A stretch of 8,592 nt of DNA. Source: Treponema sp. GTDB taxonomy: Bacteria; Spirochaetota; Spirochaetia; Treponematales; Breznakiellaceae. The position numbers were made by a program, and so were the translations under genes. Shown here one piece after another: positions 1-6,162 of the stretch. Location: contig JAIRRR010000086.1 in NCBI GenBank assembly GCA_031255875.1, forward strand, positions 1-8,592, given 5' to 3'. The notes under the pieces were generated by a model. It did no database searches, was not told the origin of the DNA, and saw only the letters and a list, made by a program, of their open reading frames with translations. The first letter of the stretch is position 1; every line of letters starts with the position of its first letter.

Positions 1-21
1 GGGGGCGCATAGCCCGAATTC

Positions 22-33
22 TTAAATATTTAA
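22..33. repeat. Perfect palindrome TTAAATATTTAA, left copy
   Basis: This 12-bp sequence is its own reverse complement. The identical palindrome occurs again at 387-398, so the pair brackets the repeat-containing AT-rich block. No known binding protein is identified. Confidence 0.6.
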
Positions 34-95
34 TTCTTTAATTCCCTAAAAACCTAAAAATTCGGGGGGCCTGGGCTCCGACCGCCTGAAGGTAT

Positions 96-331
96 CCTAT
101 AAAAATTTATCAATATGAAACGGCGGGGCAAATTATTTCAGTAAAAATTTATTGAAAGAATCGGGCTGTTTGAAAATCGGGGTAAATTTGCCTGGAAACA
201 CGGCATTTCAGGGCTGTATGGCATGATTTCGGGGCTTTTTTACACAGTTTTACCTATAAAAATTTATCGGAACGGAACGGGCGGCGCAAATATTTCAATA
301 AAAAATTATCCATACAATTTTGAAAATCGGG
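96..331. repeat. Two imperfect direct repeat units with phased AT words
   Basis: A composite unit occurs twice, at about 96-181 and 253-331. Each begins with the identical CCTATAAAAATTTATC (96-111 and 253-268), continues with a CAAAT(T)ATTTCA segment (129 and 287) and ends with the identical TTTGAAAATCGGG (169-181 and 319-331). Within each unit the word TAAAAATTTAT recurs exactly 42 bases later: 100 and 142 in the first unit, 257 and 299 in the second, the last copy having one mismatch. 42 bases is close to four helical turns. The units are non-coding. Candidate roles are a protein-binding array or curved DNA. Confidence 0.7.
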
Positions 332-344
332 CAAGTTTTTTTCC

Positions 345-359
345 GTGTCATTTTGACAC
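345..359. promoter_or_regulatory. Dyad GTGTCA-TTT-TGACAC, possible operator
   Basis: A perfect 6-bp inverted repeat with a 3-base centre, reading GTGTCATTTTGACAC. Its right arm includes a TTGACA (353-358) that resembles a -35 element, but no good -10 lies at the usual 16-18 base distance. The shape suits a dimeric transcription factor. The regulator is unknown, and the nearest plus-strand gene starts about 390 bases away. Confidence 0.4.
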
Positions 360-386
360 AGTTTTTAGCATTATAAAGTTATAGAA

Positions 387-398
387 TTAAATATTTAA
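387..398. repeat. Perfect palindrome TTAAATATTTAA, right copy
   Basis: Identical to the palindrome at 22-33. The block between the two contains the phased repeats and the GTGTCA/TGACAC dyad. The pairing may be meaningful or may simply reflect AT-rich composition. Confidence 0.6.
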
Positions 399-541
399 CC
401 TGTTTGAAACGTTTTAACTTTGAAAGAAGCCCATAGCGGGGGGTTTTTTAAAACCTTGCGCAAAATCGGGAAAGCCTTTATACTTGTTTTATCGGGGTTT
501 TGCGGTATTTTGATATTTGCAAGACAGGCCCAGGGGGGCCT

Positions 542-572
542 CCCTAATTCTTTGCTGTATAAGGAATTAGGG
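542..572. repeat. Strong hairpin: 12-bp stem, 7-base loop
   Basis: CCCTAATTCTTT (542-553) pairs with AAGGAATTAGGG (561-572), with one T-G wobble and a loop GCTGTAT. Outside the stem, CCT (539-541) can also pair with AGG (576-578) across a three-G bulge. Neither strand has a T-run directly after the stem, so it is not a textbook intrinsic terminator. A processed RNA structure, an attenuator or part of a repeat element are all possible. Confidence 0.6.
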
Positions 573-638
573 GGGAGGGAAAAGCCGCTCCATTTTTGCG
601 GCAAAACTCCACATTAATGCGGGGCAAGGCTGAAGCGC

Positions 639-698
639 AGGGGGGCCGGACAGGGCTTGCGTCCGCTTGCCATTGTCCGTACGGTAACAGGCCCCCCT
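639..698. repeat. Long inverted repeat upstream of the cysteine synthase gene
   Basis: AGGGGGGCC (639-647) and GGCCCCCCT (690-698) are perfect 9-bp complementary arms. Inside them, GGACA (648-652) can pair with TGTCC (674-678), and CCGTACGG (677-684) is a perfect palindrome. The structure ends six bases before the tandem repeat that precedes the cysteine synthase start, so in a transcript crossing it the folded arms would lie just ahead of that gene. It could be a leader structure or a REP-like palindromic unit. Confidence 0.55.
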
Positions 699-703
699 CC
701 TGA

Positions 704-737
704 TAGTACGAATTGTATTATAGTACGAATTGCATTA
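704..737 (+). repeat. 17-bp tandem duplication at the cysteine synthase 5' end
   Basis: TAGTACGAATTGTATTA (704-720) is followed immediately by TAGTACGAATTGCATTA (721-737), differing at one base. The second copy ends two bases before the GGAGG ribosome binding site (739-743). The junction contains TATTAT (716-721), which resembles a -10 box but has no -35 at normal spacing. A tandem site this close to the start is well placed for a repressor, but the protein is not identifiable. Confidence 0.6.
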
Positions 738-748
738 TGGAGGATCGA

Positions 749-1717
749 ATGGGCGACGTGAGAAAAAGCGTTCTCGAGTGTATCGGCAATACGCCGCTGG
801 TGGAGATAAGCCGCCTCTGCGCGAAATACGGGGTCCGGGGGAGGATACTTGTCAAGCTGGAGATGATGAATCCCGGCGCGTCGAAGAAGGACCGTATCGC
901 GCTTTACATGATAGAGGAAGCCGAGCGGAAGGGGCTGCTGAGGCCGGGGCAGACCGTTGTGGAGGAAACTTCGGGGAACACCGGCAACGGGCTGGCGCTT
1001 GTCTGCGCCCTGAAGGGCTACCCCTTTGTGGCGGCGATGAGCAAGGGCAATTCCCGGGAAAGGATGCAGATGATGCGGGGGCTGGGGGCGGATCTCCTGC
1101 TTGTGGACCAGTCGCCCGGCTCCAAACCGGGATCGGTAACGGGCGCGGATCTTAAAAGGGTCGAGGAAGCGGCGGTGGAATTTGCCGAAAAGAACGGCGC
1201 TTTCCTGGCGAACCAGTTTTACAACGCGGACAACAGCGCGGCCCACGAAAAGGGTACTGCCGAAGAGATCTGGCGGCAGGCGGACGGCGTAATTGATTAC
1301 TTTGTCGATTTTGTGGGTACCGGCGGTACCTACGCGGGCGTCGCGCGGGGCCTTAAGGCGCGTAACCGGAGCATAAAGTGCTTTGTGGTGGAGCCGGAAA
1401 AAGCCGGCGTGTACGGCGGCCATACTCCGGACGACGATCCGGTCCACGTTATCCAGGGCGGGGGTTACGCGGAGAAACGCGTGCTTGTGGACGAGGCGGA
1501 AGTGGACGGGTCCGTGCTGGTTACGGACGAGGAATGCGCCCGGACCACCCGGGATCTTGCCTCAGCGGAGGGCATCTTCGGCGGTTACTCGACCGGGGCG
1601 AATGTTTTCGCGGCGGCCAGCCTGCTCCGGGGCGAGGCCCGGGGCAAAACGGTTGTCTGCCTGGCAAACGATTCCGGCCTTAAATACCTGAGCACGAGCC
1701 TTTACCGCTACGATTGA
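749..1717 (+). CDS. PLP-dependent cysteine synthase-family protein
   Basis: Encodes 322 residues of the fold-type II PLP family that includes O-acetylserine sulfhydrylase (CysK/CysM), cytoplasmic enzymes that make L-cysteine from an activated serine and sulfide. The order of motifs is right: IGNTPLVEI near residue 12; SKKDR with the probable PLP lysine K47; the substrate loop ETSGNTGNG at 73-81; the phosphate-binding GTGGT at 190-194; GGYSTGAN near 281; and NDSGLKYLST at 308-316 with the conserved Ser. I chose ATG 749 because GGAGG (739-743) lies five bases upstream; ATG 737 and TTG 713 extend it in frame but have no such site. It is monocistronic and converges on epmA 24 bases after its stop. 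The middle segment (SKGNSRERMQMM) differs from classical CysK, so the exact sulfur donor and acceptor are uncertain and I give no symbol. Confidence 0.9.
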   Translation: MGDVRKSVLECIGNTPLVEISRLCAKYGVRGRILVKLEMMNPGASKKDRIALYMIEEAERKGLLRPGQTVVEETSGNTGNGLALVCALKGYPFVAAMSKGNSRERMQMMRGLGADLLLVDQSPGSKPGSVTGADLKRVEEAAVEFAEKNGAFLANQFYNADNSAAHEKGTAEEIWRQADGVIDYFVDFVGTGGTYAGVARGLKARNRSIKCFVVEPEKAGVYGGHTPDDDPVHVIQGGGYAEKRVLVDEAEVDGSVLVTDEECARTTRDLASAEGIFGGYSTGANVFAAASLLRGEARGKTVVCLANDSGLKYLSTSLYRYD

Positions 1718-1741
1718 GATGGATGCCCGGCAGCCGCCTTT

Positions 1742-2734
1742 TCAGCCCATGGGGAAGGGCAGGACGGCGTCTATGGCGGATCTTCCGGCGAGTACCATGA
1801 TGAGGCGGTCAAGGCCCATCGCCACGCCCGAGCATTCGGGGAAGGGCCGTTTCCCGGGGCCCGGCGCGAACAGTTTCCAGTATTCGCCGTCGATACGGTG
1901 GGGCGACAGGGCCGTCCGGGCCTTTGCCTCGCCTTCCGCCTGGAAGTAACGCCGCACTGTTTCCGCGTCGGTTTCCTCGGAGTAGCAGTTGGCCAGCTCG
2001 ACGCCGCGCCCGTAGATTTCCCAGCGCTCAACGGTTTTCCCGTCCGGGCTTTGTTTCGCAAGGCAGGGGACGAACGCCGGGTAGTCGATCAGCGCGGTAA
2101 CGGCGTCTTTCGGCAGCCTGGGTTCCACCGCGTGGATAAAGATGAGGTCGTAAATTGTTTTGTCGTCAAGGCCGTCCGGCGTTTCCAGGCCCAGCCGCCG
2201 GGCTTCCTCCCCCAGCCGCCCAGCCGCCGCCGCGCCGTAGAGGTCCACTCCGGCAAATTCCCGGAACGCCGCTTCCACGCTGATCCGCAAAAAGCCCGCC
2301 TCCGGGTTCTGGGCGCGGGGGCCGTTTCCGGGGAACAGGGCCTGCCTGAGCGCGGCGAAAAGTTCCTCCGTAAGTTCGAGCGAGTCGAGGTAGCTGAAGC
2401 CCACGGTGTAGTATTCCAGCATGGTAAATTCCGGGCTGTGCAGGAATCCCGAGGATTCCCCGTTTCTGAAACACCGGCATATCTGGTACACGCTTTTTCC
2501 GTGCTTCGCGATGAGTTTTTTCATCCAGATTTCGGGGGAGGGCACGAGCCAGTACGGCCTGGGGGGCTTCCCTCCGGGCGCCAGGTACTCGGTCCTGAAG
2601 ACTTCGAGGCAGGTTTCGGGGATCAGGTCCGGGGCGAGGACGGGGGTGTCAACTTCCAGGTAGGCCCTTTTGTCAAAAAAGGAGCGTATTTCCCGGAAGA
2701 CGGCGGCCCGCAGTTCAAGAAATTCAAGGTCCAA
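1742..2734 (-). CDS. epmA: EF-P--(R)-beta-lysine ligase (EpmA/GenX/PoxA)
   Basis: A 330-residue class II aminoacyl-tRNA synthetase paralogue. The family attaches (R)-beta-lysine to a conserved lysine of elongation factor P, helping ribosomes through polyproline stretches. It has the catalytic core of lysyl-tRNA synthetase without the N-terminal anticodon-binding domain, as expected for EpmA at this length. Visible motifs are VDTPVLAPDLIPE (motif 1 area, 28-40); SPEIWMKKL at 66-74; CRCFRNGE followed by HSPEFTMLEYY (motif 2, 87-109); GVELANCYSEETD at 244-256; and CSGVAMGLDRL (motif 3, 301-311). The start is TTG 2734, overlapping the murD stop by 11 bases; the purine-rich GGAAGG upstream is rather distant, and no better start is visible. 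It is the last gene of the operon. The partner enzymes EpmB (lysine 2,3-aminomutase) and EF-P are not in the window. Confidence 0.93.
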   Translation of the reverse strand: MDLEFLELRAAVFREIRSFFDKRAYLEVDTPVLAPDLIPETCLEVFRTEYLAPGGKPPRPYWLVPSPEIWMKKLIAKHGKSVYQICRCFRNGESSGFLHSPEFTMLEYYTVGFSYLDSLELTEELFAALRQALFPGNGPRAQNPEAGFLRISVEAAFREFAGVDLYGAAAAGRLGEEARRLGLETPDGLDDKTIYDLIFIHAVEPRLPKDAVTALIDYPAFVPCLAKQSPDGKTVERWEIYGRGVELANCYSEETDAETVRRYFQAEGEAKARTALSPHRIDGEYWKLFAPGPGKRPFPECSGVAMGLDRLIMVLAGRSAIDAVLPFPMG

Positions 2735-4172
2735 GGCTGATTACCGCTTCCTTCCATTTTTTGCCCCGGTCAAATTCGTTGAGGAACATCCCGAACGAGG
2801 CGCAGCCCGGCGACAGTACTACCGCGCTGCCGGGCAGGGCCTGTTCCGCCGCCGCCCGGGCCGCAGCGTCCGCCCCGTCAAAAGGCCCCAGGCAGGCCAG
2901 CCCCGCCGCTTCAAGGAGGGGGCGCAGTTTTTCGCTGCCCGATCCGGCAAGCAGGACAACCGCGGCAAGGCGGTCCCGCGCCCGGTACGCCGCCTCCGCC
3001 AGGGGGGAAAAGTCCAGGTCCTTGTCCGTGCCGCCCGTAACCAGCACCACGCGGCAGCCGAAAGAATCTATCGCGGCGGCGGCGGCTTCGGGAATGGTAG
3101 CGGCGCTGTCGTTGTAATAGCGGGCCCCCTCCCTTTCGCGGAAAAATTCCAGGCGGTGCTCCACGCCCGGAAAACTGCCCAGGCCCGACGCGATAAATTC
3201 GCTGTCAAGGCCCAGGTCCAGCAGTACTGCCGCCGCGCCCAGGAGGTTCTTTTTCTGGTGATACCCCGGCACCAGGACTTTTTCCGGGACCACCTTCAGT
3301 ATCCTGCGCGAAACGGCGCTTGCGCCGCCCGTGTTTTCATAGGGCCGGGCGTAACCGGCCTCCCCGGGGCCGGAGATCCAGGCCCCGGCAACGGCCTCCG
3401 CCAGGGGCCGCCCGGCGCAGAGCAGGGGGCGGCCGGGCGTTTCGGCGAGGAAGGAGCGGCCCCAGGCGTCATCCCGGGCGGCGGTCACCGAAGCGCCGTC
3501 CTGGCAGCGGTAGACAAGGCGCTTGTCGGCCACGTAGCTTTCCATGGAGCCGTACCGGTCCTGGTGATCGCGCATGATGGAAGTAATCAGGGCGGCGCGG
3601 GGTTTGAGGAGGGCCCGGCCTCTCAGGTCCCCGAGCTGCCAGCTTGAAAGTTCCAGCACCACGTCGTCCTCCGGGCGCAGCCGGTCGAGAAAGCCCAGGG
3701 GGGAGGCGGCGATATTCCCGCCCAGAAAGGCCCGGCCCGGCAGAAGCCCCTTTTCCCGGGCCTCGCCCAGAACCCGGCAAAGGGCCGAGGCGCTCTGGCT
3801 TTTCCCCTTGGAGCCGGTCACCGCGACAAGCCGGGCGGGGTTATCCGCCAAAAAAAGGGAAATGTCCGTTTCGACGCGCCGGGCGAGGCGGAGGTAAGGG
3901 GAATCGGGCCTGACGCCCGGGTTCTTTACCACCATGTCCGCGTTTCTGAAATCCGCCTCCTCGTGGCGGCCCAGGACGTAGCGTATCCGGTACTTGTTCC
4001 CGGCCTCCAGCTTTTCGATGGACGGGGCAAGGGTCTTTTCATCGCGCAGATCGGTAACGGTAAGCGCGGCCCCCTGTTTCGCCAGGTAGAGCGCGGACTC
4101 CAGCCCCCCGCCGTGAAGCCCCAGCCCCATGATCACGACCTTCATGCCCGCGAACGCCTGCCCCGGCATCAT
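2724..4172 (-). CDS. murD: UDP-N-acetylmuramoyl-L-alanine--D-glutamate ligase
   Basis: MurD adds D-glutamate to UDP-MurNAc-L-Ala in the cytoplasmic phase of peptidoglycan synthesis, using ATP. From ATG 4172 the product has 482 residues. It shows an N-terminal Rossmann-type MKVVIMGLGLHGGG, VKNPGV near 83-87, the ATP loop VTGSKGKS at 118-125, NIAASPL, ELSSWQL near 174-180, and IMRDHQDRY followed by VADKRLVY, whose lysine (about 217) matches the carbamylated lysine of the family. The C-terminal domain has NDSAATIPEA, LVTGGTDKD and LSPGCASFGMFLNEFDRG. Start choice is open: TTG 4181 directly follows the upstream stop, and ATG 4145 (giving MKVVIMGLG) would match the usual family N-terminus; none has a strong ribosome binding site. 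It lies between the moeA-like gene and epmA, overlapping the latter. Confidence 0.93.
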   Translation of the reverse strand: MMPGQAFAGMKVVIMGLGLHGGGLESALYLAKQGAALTVTDLRDEKTLAPSIEKLEAGNKYRIRYVLGRHEEADFRNADMVVKNPGVRPDSPYLRLARRVETDISLFLADNPARLVAVTGSKGKSQSASALCRVLGEAREKGLLPGRAFLGGNIAASPLGFLDRLRPEDDVVLELSSWQLGDLRGRALLKPRAALITSIMRDHQDRYGSMESYVADKRLVYRCQDGASVTAARDDAWGRSFLAETPGRPLLCAGRPLAEAVAGAWISGPGEAGYARPYENTGGASAVSRRILKVVPEKVLVPGYHQKKNLLGAAAVLLDLGLDSEFIASGLGSFPGVEHRLEFFREREGARYYNDSAATIPEAAAAAIDSFGCRVVLVTGGTDKDLDFSPLAEAAYRARDRLAAVVLLAGSGSEKLRPLLEAAGLACLGPFDGADAAARAAAEQALPGSAVVLSPGCASFGMFLNEFDRGKKWKEAVISLGP

Positions 4173-4181
4173 GCCCGCCAA

Positions 4182-5219
4182 TCAGCGCCCGAAGGGGCAT
4201 ACCGGGTAGCGGCACTCCGGGCAGCCCAGGCAGAGGCCGCCTACCCCGAAGCCGGCGAAGTCTTCCCGTGCCAGGCGCAGCCCCGCCGCGATACGGGGCA
4301 GTACCAGGTCGAAGACGGTTGTCCCCTGGTACATGACGCAGCCGGGGAGCCCGGCCACGGGCGTGCCGTCGTCGTAATAACCCAGGAGGAACATGGCGCC
4401 CGGCACGACCGGCGCGCCGTAGGTTATTATTTCCGCGCCCGATTTTTTCACCGCGCCGGGGGTGTTGTCGTCGGGGTCAACGCTCATGCCGCCGGTGCAG
4501 AGGATAAGATCGGGCTTTTCCCGGCGCGCTTCCCCGATGGCGCGCGCTATTTCTTCCACGCCGTCGCCCGTCACGATGCGGCGTTTCAGGCTGATGCCGA
4601 AGGCGGCCAGTTTCCTTTCCACCACCGGGGTAAAGCGGTCCTCGATAAGCCCCTTGGCGACCTCGCTCCCGGTGGTGACGACGCAGGCGCTCCCCAGCTT
4701 GTAGGGCAGCACGCCGAGCAGGGGCGCCCCGCCGCCCGCACCGGCGATTGCACGGGCCTCGTCAAGGCGGGCCTTCGCTATCACCAGGGGCACGGCCTTG
4801 ACCGCGGCGATTTTTTCCCCGGCCTTTACCGCGCTGTTGTTGTGCCGGGTTACGATGATAAGATCCCCCAGGCCGTTTATGCGGGTAACGCGGTCCGCGT
4901 CAAGGCGCAGCAGGCCGTCGAAGCGGGCGAGTATCTCTATCTTCCCTTCGGCCGGCCCCTTCCGGCCGACGCTGGGGCCGTCGCAGAGGCCGAACAGCGC
5001 CTCAGCCGCCTCGTCCTCGTGGTACATTCCCGCCTGTTTTTCCCAGACGTAGATATGCTCCTTCCCCATGGAGAGGAGCATGGGAATGTCTTCCTTTTGA
5101 ATAATATGGCCCTTGCGGAACTGGGGGCCTTTCATCTCCCCGGGCACAATACGGGTCAGATCGTGTCCGAGCACGTGGCCCACCGCCTCTTCAACGGCGA
5201 ATTTTTTCATACCGCTCAT
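4182..5219 (-). CDS. MoeA-like molybdopterin-binding protein with Cys-rich tail
   Basis: 345 residues. The C-terminal half is a MoCF (molybdopterin-binding) domain: CVVTTGSEVAKGLIEDRF from about 179, LILCTGGMSVDPDDNTPGAV at 238-257 and AGLPGCVMY at 289-297. The N-terminal part (VEEAVGHVLGHDLTRIVPGEMKG) matches the MoeA-like family rather than full MoeA, which carries extra domains and is longer. Family knowledge places it in late Moco synthesis, binding molybdopterin or its adenylylated form. The last 16 residues contain C330, C333, C336 and C341, a CX2CX2CX4CP pattern that could hold a metal or an Fe-S cluster. ATG 5219 forms an ATGA overlap with the upstream stop; ATG 5210 (MKKFAVEEAVG) is the other plausible start. 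murD follows at once. Whether it substitutes for MoeA in molybdenum insertion cannot be told from sequence. Confidence 0.88.
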   Translation of the reverse strand: MSGMKKFAVEEAVGHVLGHDLTRIVPGEMKGPQFRKGHIIQKEDIPMLLSMGKEHIYVWEKQAGMYHEDEAAEALFGLCDGPSVGRKGPAEGKIEILARFDGLLRLDADRVTRINGLGDLIIVTRHNNSAVKAGEKIAAVKAVPLVIAKARLDEARAIAGAGGGAPLLGVLPYKLGSACVVTTGSEVAKGLIEDRFTPVVERKLAAFGISLKRRIVTGDGVEEIARAIGEARREKPDLILCTGGMSVDPDDNTPGAVKKSGAEIITYGAPVVPGAMFLLGYYDDGTPVAGLPGCVMYQGTTVFDLVLPRIAAGLRLAREDFAGFGVGGLCLGCPECRYPVCPFGR

Positions 5220-5740
5220 TTTCCCGCGCACTCCCCGTCCCGGCCGGTAAGAATATCCAGGCCGTGGCCCAGCTCGGGCAAAATATATTCAAGGTGTTCC
5301 CGCACGGCCCCCGGACTCCCCGGCAGGTTGATGATGAGGGACGCACCCCTGATGGCCGCTGCCGCCCGGCTCAGCATGGCCCGCTTGGTGATGCCCAGGC
5401 TGTAGGCGCGCATTGCCTCGGCTATGCCCGGGACAAGCCGCTCCGCCACAGCCGCCGTCGCCTCGGGCATACGGTCCCGGGGCGAAAAACCCGTCCCGCC
5501 CGAAGTCAGGACCAGGTCCGCAAGCCCGCCGTCGCAGAGCCGCTTCAGCTCCGTCTCAAGCCCCTCCTGGTCGTCGGAAAGCAGGGCGTAGCTCGTTACC
5601 GCGTAGCCCCGGGCCTCCAGAAGGGCGCGTATGACAGGCCCGCTCCTGTCCTCCCGCTCGCCCCGGGAGCCCTTGTCGCTCGCGACAACGATCCCCGCCC
5701 GGTAGGGGAAGGGGGCGGCCCCGCCGGCGTTACCGGACAT
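5216..5740 (-). CDS. Molybdopterin adenylyltransferase, MogA/MoaB family
   Basis: A 174-residue single-domain MoCF protein. The family adenylylates molybdopterin with ATP to MPT-AMP, the substrate for metal insertion. Visible features are GIVVASDKGSRGEREDRSG near 16-34, TSGGTGFSPRDRMPEAT at 79-95 (the MPT-binding loop), AMRAYSLGITKRAMLSR and IINLPGSPGAVREHL at 136-150. The usual DxTPEA is DRMPEA here, with Met at a position that is commonly Thr. The start is ATG 5740, inside the end of the MOSC gene (11-base overlap), preceded by a purine-rich GGGGGACGAG; a longer in-frame extension upstream lies entirely within the MOSC gene and is unlikely. It is coupled to the next gene by ATGA. MogA and MoaB are hard to separate from sequence, so no symbol is given. 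Confidence 0.9.
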   Translation of the reverse strand: MSGNAGGAAPFPYRAGIVVASDKGSRGEREDRSGPVIRALLEARGYAVTSYALLSDDQEGLETELKRLCDGGLADLVLTSGGTGFSPRDRMPEATAAVAERLVPGIAEAMRAYSLGITKRAMLSRAAAAIRGASLIINLPGSPGAVREHLEYILPELGHGLDILTGRDGECAGK

Positions 5741-6158
5741 AAAGCTCGTCCCCCGCGCTGATCGTGCCGCCCCGGACAACCCGGGCGAAAACCCCTTCCC
5801 TGGGCATAATGCAGTCCCCCATGCTCCGGAATATGGCGCAGTGCTGGTGGCATTCCTTGCCGATCTGCGTCAGTTCCAGGACCACGTCCCCGCAGAGGAA
5901 CACGGTCCCGACGGGCAGCGACGAAAAGTCTATGCCTTCCACCACCAGGTTCTCCCCGAACGCGCCGTCTTCCACGCGGGCGCCGGACGCGCGGAAAGCC
6001 TCTATCTTTTCGTGGGAGAGCAGGCTCACCTGGCGGTGCCATTTCCCCGCATGGGCGTCGCCCTGTATGCCGTGATCCGGGACAAACTCGGCCTTCCCCG
6101 CATTGCGCTTCGCCGTACCCTTTGCCTCGCTCAGGCAAACAGCCAGTACTCTTCCCAT
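5730..6158 (-). CDS. MOSC-domain protein
   Basis: 142 residues making up little more than one MOSC (Moco sulfurase C-terminal) domain. Such small stand-alone MOSC proteins often lie in Moco operons and are thought to handle sulfur or the cofactor; the reaction of this one is not established. Visible features are MGRVLAVCLSEAKGT at the start, PDHGIQGDAHAG at 27-38, WHRQVSLL at 40-47, DGAFGENLVVEGID at 64-77, and GKECHQHC at 100-107 with C103 and C107, followed by MGDCIMPREGVF with C116. C103 is a candidate sulfur-carrying cysteine by position, which is inference. ATG 6158 is preceded by GGAGG eight bases upstream, and the gene starts four bases after the moaA stop. Its 3' end overlaps the mogA/moaB-type gene. 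Confidence 0.9.
   Translation of the reverse strand: MGRVLAVCLSEAKGTAKRNAGKAEFVPDHGIQGDAHAGKWHRQVSLLSHEKIEAFRASGARVEDGAFGENLVVEGIDFSSLPVGTVFLCGDVVLELTQIGKECHQHCAIFRSMGDCIMPREGVFARVVRGGTISAGDELYVR
6091..6111 (-). repeat. 21-bp repeat, copy inside the MOSC gene
   Basis: This 21-base segment is identical to 6226-6246 in moaA, 135 bases away in the same orientation; identity stops at both ends. Here it encodes KRNAGK, which fits the usual MOSC N-terminus, so this copy looks native. Confidence 0.75.
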
Positions 6159-6162
6159 CGCC

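Larger units (their letters stand above)
1..703. other. AT-rich, gene-free intergenic region
   Basis: No supportable coding region is visible in these 703 bases. The first 400 are strongly AT-rich, in sharp contrast to the GC-rich genes to the right. Short overlapping open frames on both strands around 395-617 have no recognisable domain and run across a strong hairpin, so I regard them as chance. The stretch contains phased TAAAAATTTAT words, two copies of the palindrome TTAAATATTTAA near its ends (22-33 and 387-398), a GTGTCA/TGACAC dyad and two long inverted repeats, listed separately. It is probably regulatory or structural DNA, but no function can be read from it. Confidence 0.7.

Noticed and set aside
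96..331. CRISPR array from the regular repeats
   Set aside because: Only two long imperfect units with unequal internal sequence and no cas genes; repeats are AT-rich and degenerate.
395..617. Short open frames on both strands (65-69 codons)
   Set aside because: They overlap each other and a 12-bp hairpin, show no domain and have no clear ribosome binding site.
614..1447. 277-codon minus-strand open frame opposite the cysteine synthase gene
   Set aside because: The plus-strand frame has complete family motifs; long antisense frames are expected in GC-rich coding DNA.
1718..1741. Bidirectional terminator between the convergent genes
   Set aside because: The 24 bases contain no convincing stem-loop or T-run for either direction.
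3963..5405. 480-codon plus-strand open frame opposite murD and the moeA-like gene
   Set aside because: It crosses three well-supported minus-strand genes and shows no recognisable motif.
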